Assembly (NCBI RefSeq): GCF_000975035.1
Contig: NZ_BBRA01000001.1
Coordinates: 1,363,082 to 1,427,081 of the forward strand
Length of the DNA: 64,000 nucleotides
Direction of reading: 5' to 3'
From: Demequina flava
GTDB lineage: Bacteria; Actinomycetota; Actinomycetes; Actinomycetales; Demequinaceae
The notes beneath the pieces are model-generated. The model was not told the origin of the DNA. It did no database searches and saw nothing but the letters and a program-made list of their open reading frames with translations. Below are positions 15,814-24,104 of this stretch, in pieces (the stretch's first letter is position 1; each line of letters starts with the position of its first letter). The translations under genes and the position numbers were made by a program.

Positions 15814-16665
15814 TCACATCTCTTCGTGGGTGTTGGGGTCTCCGCCGAATAGGCGGCCATCGGGCTGCGTGAGCGCGTTGATTGCACCCAGCTCGGTTCC
15901 CGTGAGCTCGAACCCGAAGACGTCGAGGTTCTCCACCTGACGCGAGGGAGTGGCCGACTTGGGCAGCGGCACATTTCCCAGCTGCACCTGCCAGCGCAGG
16001 ATCACCTGCGCGGGTGTGACGCCGTGGGCCTCCGCAGCGGCCTTGACGGCAGTCTCGTCGTAGGGTGCCTGACGCTTGCCCAGCGGGCTCCACGACTGCG
16101 TCACGATTCCCATCTCCGCGTGGAACGTGCGCATTGCCGACTGATTGAAGTAGGGGTGCAGTTCAATCTGGTTGATGGCCGGGACTACTCCGGTGTCATC
16201 GGCGACGTGCTGGAGGTGCTCCTCCGTGAAGTTGGATACGCCAATGGTGCGCACAAAGTCGCGGTCGCGCGCTTCCATGAGGCCCTTCCACGCGTCGCGG
16301 TACTTGTCCGTGATGGGGTTGGGCCAATGGATGAGCACCACGTCGAGAGTCTCGAGCTGCATTTTGTCGAAGGACACTTCGATCGAGTTCACCGCCGCGT
16401 CGAAGTCGTGGTGGCGGCCCGGAAGCTTGGTCTGCACGGTGACCTCGGAACGGGGGGTGCCCGTCTCTTCAAGGAACTCCCGGATGCCCTGGCCAACTTC
16501 AAGTTCGTTGCCGTAGTTCACGGCTGAGTCGATCAGTCGGTAACCCGCGTGAAGCGCGCTCTTGACCGCGGTGACGCAGTCGTCGCCCTTCATCGGATAG
16601 GTCCCAAACCCGATCGCGGGAATTTGGTGGCCGTCGTTCAGTTCATGAGTCGGAATCTGTGCCAT
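15814..16665 (-). CDS. Aldo/keto reductase
   Basis: A 283-residue NADPH-dependent aldo/keto reductase of the AKR5-like prokaryotic group (2,5-diketo-gluconate reductase-type). The signature GFGTYPMKGDD opens the barrel, the catalytic tetrad is seen as IDSAVNYGNE (Asp and Tyr), QTKLPGRHHD (Lys) and VLIHWPNP (His), and IGVSNFTEEHL and QIELHPYFNQ follow. The phosphate-binding end is LPKSATPSRQVENLDVF. The ATG at 16665 has GTGGAG upstream. Substrate cannot be told. The gene faces a SAM-IV-like riboswitch that starts 57 bases away on the other strand. Confidence 0.92.
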   Translation of the reverse strand: MAQIPTHELNDGHQIPAIGFGTYPMKGDDCVTAVKSALHAGYRLIDSAVNYGNELEVGQGIREFLEETGTPRSEVTVQTKLPGRHHDFDAAVNSIEVSFDKMQLETLDVVLIHWPNPITDKYRDAWKGLMEARDRDFVRTIGVSNFTEEHLQHVADDTGVVPAINQIELHPYFNQSAMRTFHAEMGIVTQSWSPLGKRQAPYDETAVKAAAEAHGVTPAQVILRWQVQLGNVPLPKSATPSRQVENLDVFGFELTGTELGAINALTQPDGRLFGGDPNTHEEM

Positions 16666-16721
16666 GCGCTCCACGCTACGCCCGATCCCGGCGCGTGTCA
16701 GGCGCTATGGCTACAGTTGAT

Positions 16722-16808
16722 GGTGGATCAAGAAGTTCGGCCACAAGCCCTCCGGCTGGCCGGCTGGCAACCGCGTTCCGACACGGTGCCCTCGGAGGAA
16801 GATCCGCC
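16722..16808 (+). ncRNA. SAM-IV-like riboswitch
   Basis: The element opens and closes with a perfect 8-base P1 helix (GGTGGATC with GATCCGCC). Inside are AAGCCCTCCGGCTGGCCGG, the core CTGGCAACC and CGGTGCC, arranged like the actinobacterial SAM-IV aptamer (AAGCCC-CGGCU-GGCCGGCAACC and GGUGCC). It would sense S-adenosylmethionine. No terminator is evident between it and the gene start 46 bases downstream, where AGAAGGAAAA is the ribosome site, so control may be at translation. A covariance-model search would settle the exact class. Confidence 0.75.
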
Positions 16809-16854
16809 CTGCGCGACACCCGCGTGGGGAAGGACGGAACAGAAGGAAAACATC

Positions 16855-17256
16855 ATGTTCGATGCAACCCCACGCGCACACGACCACGTCATCGGTGCCA
16901 AGCCCAACGGAATGCCAACTGCGGTTGCCGAACTCCGCCAAGTTGTCGAAGTCGACGCCTTTGGAGGCGGTTGGCACGTCATCCAGGCGCCCTTCCGCCC
17001 GGTACTTGCGTGGCGCGCACCGCGACAGCTTGATCTCGGTGTCGGCGACGCCGTCTTTGGGCTGTGGACGGACAAGCTCTTCGCTGGCACGGTGCCGGGT
17101 ACCCACGCCTGGTGCACCGATCCAACCTGCGAGGCGTCGGTGTGGCGCGTCCATGGTGCGGCCCCATGGCGTGACAGCACCTTGCCCGGACCGCACTTCG
17201 AGGTACTGCGTTCCACCGCCGTTCCCGGCGTTGATCTCGAGGTGCGTGCCGAATAG
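16855..17256 (+). CDS. Uncharacterised protein under a SAM-IV-like riboswitch
   Basis: A 133-residue soluble protein I do not recognise. It lacks membrane segments and has two cysteines close together (HAWCTDPTCEASVW) and several tryptophans and histidines. The start is the ATG at 16855, with AGAAGGAAAA eight bases upstream. Its only informative context is the SAM-IV-like riboswitch directly ahead, which suggests a role in methionine, S-adenosylmethionine or sulfur metabolism. It is transcribed alone; the next gene is convergent and an 86-bp repeat separates them. Confidence 0.7.
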   Translation: MFDATPRAHDHVIGAKPNGMPTAVAELRQVVEVDAFGGGWHVIQAPFRPVLAWRAPRQLDLGVGDAVFGLWTDKLFAGTVPGTHAWCTDPTCEASVWRVHGAAPWRDSTLPGPHFEVLRSTAVPGVDLEVRAE

Positions 17257-17301
17257 AAGTGGGCCGCGCCGCGCTTCGCGATCAGGGTCCGCGCTAGATG
17301 C

Positions 17302-17387
17302 GTGAAGAACCTGCGGCCACGGGAACCGGGTCTCGCGCTCCGTGCGGTGCGCGCAACACCTGATCCGTGTGACCGCAGGTTCGTCAC
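17302..17387. repeat. 86-bp intergenic palindromic repeat, family B (copy 1)
   Basis: Begins GTGAAGAACCTGCGG and ends ACCGCAGGTTCGTCAC, giving terminal inverted arms. A second copy of exactly the same length lies at 34081-34166, with the same ends and a diverged middle. It fills most of the gap between two convergent genes. Confidence 0.75.
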
Positions 17388-17440
17388 CGAAGCCAGTTGG
17401 GTCCGGTGGGCGGATGCGAGGACGCCCACCGGTCAGCCGG

Positions 17441-18970
17441 CTAGGCCGGGAAGCGTTCGCTGAGGTCCGCCGACTCGGACTCGATCGTGGCGGTGTCGAT
17501 GATGTCCGCCGAGGACTTGATTAGCAGGTCAGTCCACGAGTCGAGCGACTCCTGCGCGAGGCCTGACTCGAAGAGCTCGGTCTGCAGTCGCGCGACTCCG
17601 GACTCAATGAGCGCCGCGTACTCGTCGATCTCGCGGAATCGCTCGGCCAGGATGTTCGACCCCTGCATGCCGCCCGCTCCTGCAGCGCCTGCGGCAGCGT
17701 CTGTCTGGGCACCGGGGACTCGCTCGCCGGGGACAGGGAGCTCGCCGTCGGCAGTCAGGTCTGCGCCGTCGGCCGGGAGTTCGCCTGGAGCAGCGCCTTC
17801 AGGAGGTACGCCGCCGGGAAGCGCCTCAGGGTCAACGTTGCCGGGTCGTTCGCCGTCCGCCGCGGCCTGCCCGGGGCTGCCGCCGACGCGACCAGCGGGG
17901 AGTTCGCCAGCATCGGCCTCAACACCATCGGCTGTGCCCGCGCCCGGGGCGGCGCCAGGACGCTCACCGCCGATGTCACCGACACCGCCGCCTCCGCCGT
18001 CGTTGTTGACCGCGCCGAACGCCAGGTTGAGGTCCCAGTTGACGACGGTCATCTGCTCGTCGTCAATGTCCCAGTAGAGGTAGCCGTTATTGCCGGGCCC
18101 CTCGATGTCGTCGAAGTTGTCGACCGCGTCTTGGAACGCGAGGTACGTGGCGAAGGAGTCGACGTCGAGCCAGGACGGGAGTTCCGCGGCGAAGGTCTCG
18201 TCGTCGGCGTTATTGATGAAGTCAAGGAAGTCGATCAGCGCCTCGTAGTTGTCGTCGCCCCCTTCTTGGTCAAACGAGTCCACGTAGTCGGCTCCCTCCT
18301 CGCCCACGTAGTCCCAGGTCCCACCGGACTCCGCCTTCCACAGATACCCCTCGCCGAGTTCGCGCTCCATCCAGTCGTTGTTTGGGTTCTCGACCACGAG
18401 GCGCACGGATTCGTCGGAGCCGTTTGCACTGAACGTCGAGGCCACGGCTTCCTCGGCCGCCAGACCGGTCTCATCGAGAAGGTCCAGTGCGACCGCTTCG
18501 TTGAGCGATGTCTCCGAGGTATTGGACCGGATCACGAACTCTTCCGCGCCGTCGAGGTCCTGGCCGTCGACAAATTTGTCGAGGTTGATGATCCACGGCA
18601 AGTCCTGCGGGCTCTCCGCGTCTTGCTCGGTCGTCCCGCGCAGGCTCGAGTTGCCCTTGAGTTTGAAGCCAGCGTCCTCGAACGTCTCGCCGTCGATCGT
18701 GACATCCGCGGTGATCCATTCCTTGTCCCCGGTGTCGAGGTAGGTGGCGATCATGGCGTCGTACTCGTCTTGGTCGTACTCGACCGAGATTTCGTGGAGC
18801 TCGCTGGAGTCCCAAAACTCGGGGGTATCCACCGCGGAGGCCTGGGTAACCTGCACGGAGTCATCCTCGCCAGCTGCAGTGGTGGTGGCAGAGGTGGGCG
18901 TGGTGCACGCCGCCACAAACGCCAGGGACGCGGTGACGGCAGTGATCTTGAGAGTCCGGGTGATGTTCAT
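17441..18970 (-). CDS. CotH-type kinase family lipoprotein
   Basis: A 509-residue predicted lipoprotein. A signal peptide of about 21 residues ends in the lipobox FVAAC (Cys 22). The following domain fits the CotH family (atypical protein kinase fold known from spore-coat CotH): FKLKGNSSLRG, FVIRSNTSETSLNEAVALDLL, the long central VRLVVENP segment, and YWDIDDEQMTVVNWDLNLAFG with the metal-site aspartates. An insert of about 120 residues rich in Gly, Ala, Pro and Glu (roughly residues 322-440) follows the aspartates and looks disordered. In non-spore-formers CotH proteins are thought to modify cell-surface proteins. Substrate unknown. Confidence 0.85.
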   Translation of the reverse strand: MNITRTLKITAVTASLAFVAACTTPTSATTTAAGEDDSVQVTQASAVDTPEFWDSSELHEISVEYDQDEYDAMIATYLDTGDKEWITADVTIDGETFEDAGFKLKGNSSLRGTTEQDAESPQDLPWIINLDKFVDGQDLDGAEEFVIRSNTSETSLNEAVALDLLDETGLAAEEAVASTFSANGSDESVRLVVENPNNDWMERELGEGYLWKAESGGTWDYVGEEGADYVDSFDQEGGDDNYEALIDFLDFINNADDETFAAELPSWLDVDSFATYLAFQDAVDNFDDIEGPGNNGYLYWDIDDEQMTVVNWDLNLAFGAVNNDGGGGGVGDIGGERPGAAPGAGTADGVEADAGELPAGRVGGSPGQAAADGERPGNVDPEALPGGVPPEGAAPGELPADGADLTADGELPVPGERVPGAQTDAAAGAAGAGGMQGSNILAERFREIDEYAALIESGVARLQTELFESGLAQESLDSWTDLLIKSSADIIDTATIESESADLSERFPA

Positions 18971-19034
18971 ATTTCCATCACACCGGCCGATGCTGGGACC
19001 TGGCTGGGAACAGCCGCACAGTTAGGTGCGAACG

Positions 19035-20360
19035 TCAGATGCGGCGACCGCGGGCAATGGCCTCGCGGATGGGCGGCACGATGATGCCGGAGTCGGCCAT
19101 GAAGCGACGCGTGCGGCGACGCTCCCACAGCACGCCGACGATGCCCATGATCCAGGGGATCGCGATTGCCGCGAGGGCGATGCGATAGTCCGCGAGCGTG
19201 TAGTCCGAGGTTCCGGGCGCGACAGCCTGCAGGACGGCACCGACCAGCGCGACCGCAAGCACGGTGCCCGCGAACCCGCCGATGTTTGCGAACCCTGTCG
19301 CGGTGCCCAGCCGGCGCGGAATGCCGAAGGTGCGGGCGAAGTCCATACCCACGAGTGCCACCGGCCCGCCAAAGCCCAGGACCACAATCCAGATGAGCAA
19401 CTGCCAGTACGGGCGCGGCGTCGCGGGGATCAGGATGGAGGCCCACGCCGCGATGGCGACGGCCGCGAAGGCGAGCACGAGCCAGCTGCGCCGGAGGGGA
19501 TGCCGCGACGTTAACGTGCCGACGATGGGCCCGGCCGCCATGTTGGTGAGGACAAGGGCCGACAGCAGACCCGATGCCTGGGCCGCGCTCAGCCCCTGTC
19601 CCTGGATCAGGAACGGCACGCCCCACAGTAAAGCCACGGTGTTCGCGGAGAAGAGCCCTGTCCAGTGGGTCCAAAAGGCAAGGCGCACTCCGGGCGGGCG
19701 CAGAGCTTCGCGGATCGAGGGCGCCGGGGCGTTCGAATGCGGGTGGGCGACGGCGTAGTCGAGTTCGCCGGCGTGCGGCATTCGGACGCGGAAGATTGCG
19801 AGGCCGGCGGCGACGATGCCGAGGGTCGCGAGCACCGTGAACGTCGTCGACCATCCCGCCTCATGCAGGAGCCACGCGACGGGAACTGCCGTCGCGAGCT
19901 GACCGACCTGGCCCAGGACTCCCGTGGTTTGCACCATGACGGGCGCTTGGCGCGGCGGGAACCACTCGGACGCGAGCCGCGTGGCGGCGATGAAGATCGG
20001 GGCATCGCCCGCACCGATCAGGATGCGCGCGACCAGTGCCAGGGAGAGGGTGTCTGCGAAGGCCAGCATCAACTGGCCGGCGCCCATGACGAGCGAGCCA
20101 ACCGCCAGCATCGTCTTGGGACCAATCCTGTCCAGCAGCACGCCCGCGGGAATCTGCAGCGACGCGTACACGCTGATCTGCACCACGGACAGCGCGGCGA
20201 GGCCCAGCGCCTCCACGCCGAAACGATCCAGCGCCTCGACACCTGCGACGCCGAGCGCGGTGCGCTGAACTACCGCAACAAAGTAAATGAACGCCGCGCA
20301 CGCAAAGATCACCCAGGCCAGCGCTGGTGGGCGCGGCCGCGCGGCGACTGTGGCAGCCAT
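19035..20360 (-). CDS. MFS transporter
   Basis: A 441-residue major facilitator with 12 predicted membrane segments. The inter-segment motif LLDRIGPKTMLAVG matches the conserved loop 2-3 signature, and ARILIGAGDAPIFIAATRLASEWFPPRQ fits segments 4-5 of the anion/hexuronate or nitrate-like MFS branches. The ATG at 20360 has GGGGAGA just upstream. A longer open frame continues far upstream, but it overlaps the VanZ-like gene on the same strand and lacks family similarity, so it is not part of this protein. Substrate unknown. Confidence 0.9.
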   Translation of the reverse strand: MAATVAARPRPPALAWVIFACAAFIYFVAVVQRTALGVAGVEALDRFGVEALGLAALSVVQISVYASLQIPAGVLLDRIGPKTMLAVGSLVMGAGQLMLAFADTLSLALVARILIGAGDAPIFIAATRLASEWFPPRQAPVMVQTTGVLGQVGQLATAVPVAWLLHEAGWSTTFTVLATLGIVAAGLAIFRVRMPHAGELDYAVAHPHSNAPAPSIREALRPPGVRLAFWTHWTGLFSANTVALLWGVPFLIQGQGLSAAQASGLLSALVLTNMAAGPIVGTLTSRHPLRRSWLVLAFAAVAIAAWASILIPATPRPYWQLLIWIVVLGFGGPVALVGMDFARTFGIPRRLGTATGFANIGGFAGTVLAVALVGAVLQAVAPGTSDYTLADYRIALAAIAIPWIMGIVGVLWERRRTRRFMADSGIIVPPIREAIARGRRI

Positions 20361-20470
20361 ACTCTCCCCGCGTGAACGTGACGTGTGTGGATGGGCGAGC
20401 CGAGCATCGGCCCTACGATTTCTCATCCTAGGTGCGAGGCACGGAGCGCGAGACCGCCCAGGTAGCCGAA

Positions 20471-21007
20471 CTACGCGTCTCGCGAGAGGCGCGCGGCGAT
20501 GGTGGCGCCCGCCGCACCTGCGAAGGCACCAACGAACGCGCCGGCGGTGTTGAGGATGACGTCGTCGATGTCTGCGACGCGCCCCATGCCGAACTGGAGG
20601 CACTCGATGATCACGGTGAACGCGAGCCCTGCGGCCGTGGCCAGGGTGAGTCGCCGCCAGAATCCGCCCGGGATCAGGCAGGCCAGAACGAGTCCTAGCG
20701 GCATGAACATTGCCACGTTGCCGACGACGTTGACCCATGAGCTTGAGCCGCGGTGAGTGAGCCCGCGCTCGATTTCTTGGAACGGCGTGAGGTTCACAAG
20801 GTGCATTCCGGTGGATCCCGGAGCGCTGGGGTTGAGGAGCGTGAGCGCCGCGATTCCACTGACGATGGTGATGAGCGCTGCCCATAATGCGTAGCGGAGC
20901 GCCTTGCCGCGGCTGTGCCCGAACGCGGCTGCAACCCCCATCGCGAGCGCGCACGCGGCGACGAGCAGGAACAGTTCCGCGCCGTTGGCGCCGATGAGGC
21001 TGCGCAT
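20471..21007 (-). CDS. VanZ-like membrane protein
   Basis: A 178-residue VanZ-family protein with four to five membrane segments. Typical motifs are LTPFQEIERG, the loop VNVVGNVAMFMPLGLVLACL and IIECLQFGMGRVADIDDVILNTAGAFVGAF, where the acidic ECLQ...DIDDV pattern is diagnostic. VanZ itself gives low-level teicoplanin resistance, but most relatives have unknown roles in the envelope. The start is the ATG at 21007. The gene is followed by the MFS transporter after 110 bases, a gap that holds a copy of the GGCCGATGC motif. Confidence 0.88.
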   Translation of the reverse strand: MRSLIGANGAELFLLVAACALAMGVAAAFGHSRGKALRYALWAALITIVSGIAALTLLNPSAPGSTGMHLVNLTPFQEIERGLTHRGSSSWVNVVGNVAMFMPLGLVLACLIPGGFWRRLTLATAAGLAFTVIIECLQFGMGRVADIDDVILNTAGAFVGAFAGAAGATIAARLSRDA

Positions 21008-21153
21008 GTGCTGTATTCCCCCTGGTGACTGACCCGGTGACGGAGTTAACGCGTGGGCCGATGCTGCCGTTCCGTTGGCAGGCCCGGAGCACCGGGTGTA
21101 ATTCGGCCGGAGGGACGATGCCGCTGCGAGCGTGACCGTGTGAAGATCGGTGC

Positions 21154-21846
21154 ATGACCTCCGCCGTTCCCGTCCAGCCCACGATCGCCGCCGACCTCAT
21201 GCTGCTCTTGTTCAATCCGCACAAGGGCGCGATTTCCGGTGAGGGCACGCTGTACTACCCGCTGGGTGGCGCGGTGCTGGCCGAGCTCGCGCTCGACGAT
21301 CACGTCGACATCGAGGACGCAGGCAAGCACCGGGCGGGCAAGGTCACGGCGACGGGAAGTGGTCCCGAGGACCCGCTGTTGCGCGAGGCATGGGACCGGA
21401 TCGCGAAGAAGCCGCAGGGCGCTCAGGGTCTGCTCGCCGCGATCGGTCCTCGTTTGCGCGGGCCGGTGCTGGACCGGATCGTCTATCGCGGTGACATCGT
21501 GCGGACCAAGCGCAAGGTGCTCGGCATCTTCCCGAGCACGAAGCTCTCTGACGGTGGCACTACTCGCCGGCCGGAACTGGTCTCCCAAATGCAGGCGGTC
21601 TACCTCCATGGCGTGGATCCCGATCCCCGCACCGGAATCCTCGCCGCCCTGCTGTCGGCATCGGGTCAGCTCCACTCGCTGCACCGCGAGATCCCCTGGT
21701 CAGGTGATCTGAAAAAGCGTGGCAAGGAACTCGAAAAGGCCAGCTGGGCGGCAGAGGGCGTGAGTACCGCGATTCAAAGCGCGGCGGCGGTGGTGGCGAC
21801 GAGTGTGGTGATGTCGTCCGCCGCTATCGCGACCACGACAAACTGA
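21154..21846 (+). CDS. GPP34 (GOLPH3/Vps74-like) family protein
   Basis: A 230-residue protein of the GPP34 family, the bacterial relatives of the Golgi phosphoinositide-binding protein GOLPH3/Vps74. Features are the opening IAADLMLLLFNPHKGAISG, then LGGAVLAELALDDHVDIED, PLLREAWDRIAKKP and RGDIVRTKRKVLGIFPSTK. The positively charged surface loop KRKVLGIFPSTK would suit acidic-lipid binding, but bacterial function is unproven. A hydrophobic Ala/Val/Ser-rich tail ends the protein. Members are common in actinobacteria. It is transcribed alone. Confidence 0.87.
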   Translation: MTSAVPVQPTIAADLMLLLFNPHKGAISGEGTLYYPLGGAVLAELALDDHVDIEDAGKHRAGKVTATGSGPEDPLLREAWDRIAKKPQGAQGLLAAIGPRLRGPVLDRIVYRGDIVRTKRKVLGIFPSTKLSDGGTTRRPELVSQMQAVYLHGVDPDPRTGILAALLSASGQLHSLHREIPWSGDLKKRGKELEKASWAAEGVSTAIQSAAAVVATSVVMSSAAIATTTN

Positions 21847-21896
21847 TCGGGGTCCGGTGACGGATGGGAGCCCCGATCCGGGATAGTGTCGCCCGA

Positions 21897-22076
21897 ATGA
21901 AGATACTTCTGATTGCGCTGCTGATCGCAGCCGTGCTGCTTGGCATCGTCGGCTTCCTGATCGAGGCGCTGCTGTGGCTGGCCCTGATCGGGATCATTCT
22001 GTTCGCGGTGACGGCGCTCTACTGGTGGTGGCGGTTCCGCTCGTCGCGATCTACCGAGGTCGACTCGGCGCGGTAG
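21897..22076 (+). CDS. Small two-segment membrane protein
   Basis: A 59-residue protein made of two hydrophobic segments (ILLIALLIAAVLLGIVGFLI and LLWLALIGIILFAVTALYWWW) ending in a short charged tail. No family is recognised. The ATG at 21897 is chosen because TAGTGT ends 7 bases upstream, the leaderless pattern seen at many starts here, and because the longer frame lacks a ribosome site. It ends five bases from the tRNA-Lys gene on the other strand. Confidence 0.65.
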   Translation: MKILLIALLIAAVLLGIVGFLIEALLWLALIGIILFAVTALYWWWRFRSSRSTEVDSAR

Positions 22077-22081
22077 TGAAG

Positions 22082-22154
22082 TGGGCCCCGTGGGGCTCGA
22101 ACCCACGACCTACGGATTAAAAGTCCGCTGCTCTACCAACTGAGCTAGAGGCCC
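22082..22154 (-). tRNA. tRNA-Lys (anticodon TTT)
   Basis: Read on the minus strand, the sequence gives the acceptor GGGCCTC paired with GGGGCCC, a D-arm with AGCTCAGTTGGTAGAGC, the anticodon arm GCGGA-CTTTTAA-TCCGT with anticodon TTT, and the T-arm with GGTTCGAGCC. The discriminator is A and no CCA is encoded. It lies between a small membrane protein gene and a kinase-like gene. Confidence 0.97.
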
Positions 22155-22167
22155 TCGGCCCACTATC

Positions 22168-23091
22168 CTACGAGGCGCTCGCGACCCCGAGTGCCGCCAG
22201 GCCGCGCCAGGCCATGATCGTGTTGAGTTCGCGCCCCAGCGTCGCCCACCTTAGGCACTTGGCCAGGGCCACGCCTTGGGCTCGCGCAACCAACCCGTCG
22301 TCCTCGCAGCCGGTGGCGTCGACGTATGCCGCAACAGCATCGGCCACCCCGTCCGCCTCGAGCACCGTGTAGAGGAACCCCAGGTCCACGGCCCGGTCGC
22401 ACGCGGCCGCCTTGCCCCAGTCGATGATCCCCGCGAAGCTCCCGTCGCGCGCCAACACATTCGAGCCGTGCAGGTCCGCATGCGACCACACCGGTGTCCC
22501 TGGCCCCGCCGCAGCCAAGGCCTCGTCCCAGATTCGCGTCACCACTCCAAGGTCGAGCCGCCCGCCCGCGTTGCCGAGCGTCGCCAGGGCGTCGTCAACA
22601 TCGGCCGTCCTGTCGGTCATGGGCAGTGACTGCTCGGGGTTGTATGGCGCACCGGGTGTGGCGGGGCGGTGGATTTGGGCGATGGCGCGGCCAAGATCGG
22701 GTCCGGCCGATGCCGGCAACGGTTCGCGATCCGTCGTTCGCCCGGGCAACCACGCGACAACGCTCCACGCCCACGGATAGCCGTGTTCGGGGCGGCCCAT
22801 GCGCACCACTTGCGGGTGAGGAAAGTCCCAGCCGGCGCCGTGCTCGGCAATGAGCCGGGCCTCGAGTTCGAGCGGTCCCACGGCGGCCTCGACCCGCGGC
22901 AGTCGGATCGTCAGGTCCGTCCCGAGCCGGAAGACGGCCATGTCCCAGCCGTCAAAGCGCTCACCGAGGTCGAGGTGCGCGAGGTCGGGATGCTGGGAGG
23001 CGATCAACGCCTCGGCAAGGTCGCGGGAGATCGACGAGTGCGCCGCGGGCGGGCCGGAGTCCAACACCCCAGGCGCGGCCGCATCGCTCAT
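22168..23091 (-). CDS. Aminoglycoside phosphotransferase (APH) family kinase
   Basis: A 307-residue APH/choline-kinase-like enzyme. The N-lobe has WDMAVFRLGTDLTIRLPR, the linker is WSVVAWLPGR, and the catalytic loop is WSHADLHGSNVLA with the metal motif GIIDWGKAAACDRAVDLGF. These are the full Brenner-type motifs, so it should be active. Members phosphorylate aminoglycosides, homoserine, macrolides and other hydroxylated small molecules; the substrate cannot be inferred and resistance should not be assumed. The ATG at 23091 follows TAGCGT by 7 bases, a leaderless pattern. An upstream ATG would extend into the divergent gene's leader. Confidence 0.88.
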   Translation of the reverse strand: MSDAAAPGVLDSGPPAAHSSISRDLAEALIASQHPDLAHLDLGERFDGWDMAVFRLGTDLTIRLPRVEAAVGPLELEARLIAEHGAGWDFPHPQVVRMGRPEHGYPWAWSVVAWLPGRTTDREPLPASAGPDLGRAIAQIHRPATPGAPYNPEQSLPMTDRTADVDDALATLGNAGGRLDLGVVTRIWDEALAAAGPGTPVWSHADLHGSNVLARDGSFAGIIDWGKAAACDRAVDLGFLYTVLEADGVADAVAAYVDATGCEDDGLVARAQGVALAKCLRWATLGRELNTIMAWRGLAALGVASAS

Positions 23092-23194
23092 GCTCGCGAC
23101 GCTATCAGCCCGCCGCCTGCGATCCCCACACGGAATGGCGGCCGCGCCCCGCGTGTTGACCTGCATGACGGAACCCACAGGAGGGAGCACGATC

Positions 23195-23389
23195 ATGACC
23201 GATCATGAGACCCGCGACCAGGACAAGCCCGTCGACGTCGACAACGCCGCCGACCACCGTCCTCCCGAGCCCGGCGACCCAGGCGGTCCCGCGCCGGATG
23301 ACACGACGAATCAGAATCCCGACGCTAAGCAACCCAACCCGTCTCAGATTCACAAGCAACAGCGCAGCCAGGGCATGAACCACGCCTAA
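23195..23389 (+). CDS. Small acidic disordered protein
   Basis: A 64-residue hydrophilic protein rich in Asp, Pro and Asn (DKPVDVDNAADHRPPEPGDP, then TTNQNPDAKQPNPSQIHKQQ) with no predicted structure and no recognised family. The ATG at 23195 has a good AGGAGGG site ten bases upstream, and the coding frame matches local GC-rich third positions, so it is probably expressed. It is followed by a stem-loop formed by two inverted GGCCGATGC motifs. Function unknown. Confidence 0.6.
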   Translation: MTDHETRDQDKPVDVDNAADHRPPEPGDPGGPAPDDTTNQNPDAKQPNPSQIHKQQRSQGMNHA

Positions 23390-23398
23390 CTGCATAGT

Positions 23399-23449
23399 CC
23401 GGCCGATGCCGGGGTAACGTCCGTACGGACCTCGCCCCAGCATCGGCCG
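23399..23449. terminator. Stem-loop from inverted GGCCGATGC pair
   Basis: Inverted copies of the 9-mer at 23401-23409 and 23440-23448 extend into a stem with outer C-G pairs and inner GGGG/CCCC, closing a 22-base loop that holds the smaller palindrome CCGTACGG. It lies between the ends of the small acidic protein gene and a convergent oxidoreductase gene, where a bidirectional terminator is expected. Confidence 0.7.
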
Positions 23450-23459
23450 TTCTGTGTTC

Positions 23460-24104
23460 TTACGCGGATACGCGGCTTTCGCGCAACGCGGGGGTGAGTG
23501 CGGCATCGGCCCGCCCCTGACCTCCGGCCGTGGCGATCGCCTTGTCTCGCTTGGCGAGGGTGCTGGCGCGGACCTCCGCCACGCGTGTGACGTCAATGGT
23601 CTTGATGCCGACGTACCAAAGCGTCGCGGTTTTGAGCGTGCGGATGGCGGCGTCGCGGTACATCAGGCGGTTCCACGCGGACGGCGAGTCCATTGTCATC
23701 GTGATGCGTGCGGTGCGGCCGGTGAGGAGTTTGTCCCAGCCCTTGCCCTTGTTGCGGTAGCTGAATGACTCGCCTGCGAGGATCACGCGGTTCAGCCACT
23801 CCGCGAGCACCGCGGGGTACGTGCCCCACCACTGCGGGAAGAAGAACGCGATGTGGTCGGCCGCGCGGACGCGCTCCACATAGTCCGCGACAACGGGGGT
23901 CAGGGCGGGGTCGCCTGCGTCGCGCGGTGCCTGGAGGTCTGCGTGGGCCTCGGGGTGGCCCGGGCGGGGGTCGGTCGCGAGGTCGATGATGTCGACCGCG
24001 GCGCCGGCCTCGCGCGCTTCCTTGGCGTAGTTGGCAGCGAGGGCGTGGTTGAGGCTGCCGGGCAGTGGGTGGCCAATGACAACGAGAATGCGCGGGGCGC
24101 TCAT
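23460..24104 (-). CDS. Flavodoxin-like NAD(P)H oxidoreductase (NQO/MdaB/KefF type)
   Basis: A 214-residue flavodoxin-fold NAD(P)H:quinone oxidoreductase-like protein. The opening ILVVIGHPLPGSLNHALA binds the flavin phosphate, AADHIAFFFPQWWGTYPAVLAEWLNRV is the diagnostic central motif, and GRTARITMTMDSP follows. It likely reduces quinones or other electrophiles. The ATG at 24104 overlaps the stop of a MarR-type gene by ATGA, so the two form an operon in which the regulator comes first. Long upstream frames on this strand are read-through only. Confidence 0.9.
   Translation of the reverse strand: MSAPRILVVIGHPLPGSLNHALAANYAKEAREAGAAVDIIDLATDPRPGHPEAHADLQAPRDAGDPALTPVVADYVERVRAADHIAFFFPQWWGTYPAVLAEWLNRVILAGESFSYRNKGKGWDKLLTGRTARITMTMDSPSAWNRLMYRDAAIRTLKTATLWYVGIKTIDVTRVAEVRASTLAKRDKAIATAGGQGRADAALTPALRESRVSA

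Noticed and set aside
20361..21248. N-terminal extension of the MFS frame by about 296 codons
   Set aside because: It overlaps the VanZ-like gene in another frame on the same strand and shows no family similarity; the MFS fold is complete from 20360.
22168..23091. Antibiotic resistance gene
   Set aside because: The APH fold alone does not show aminoglycoside specificity; most relatives act on other substrates.
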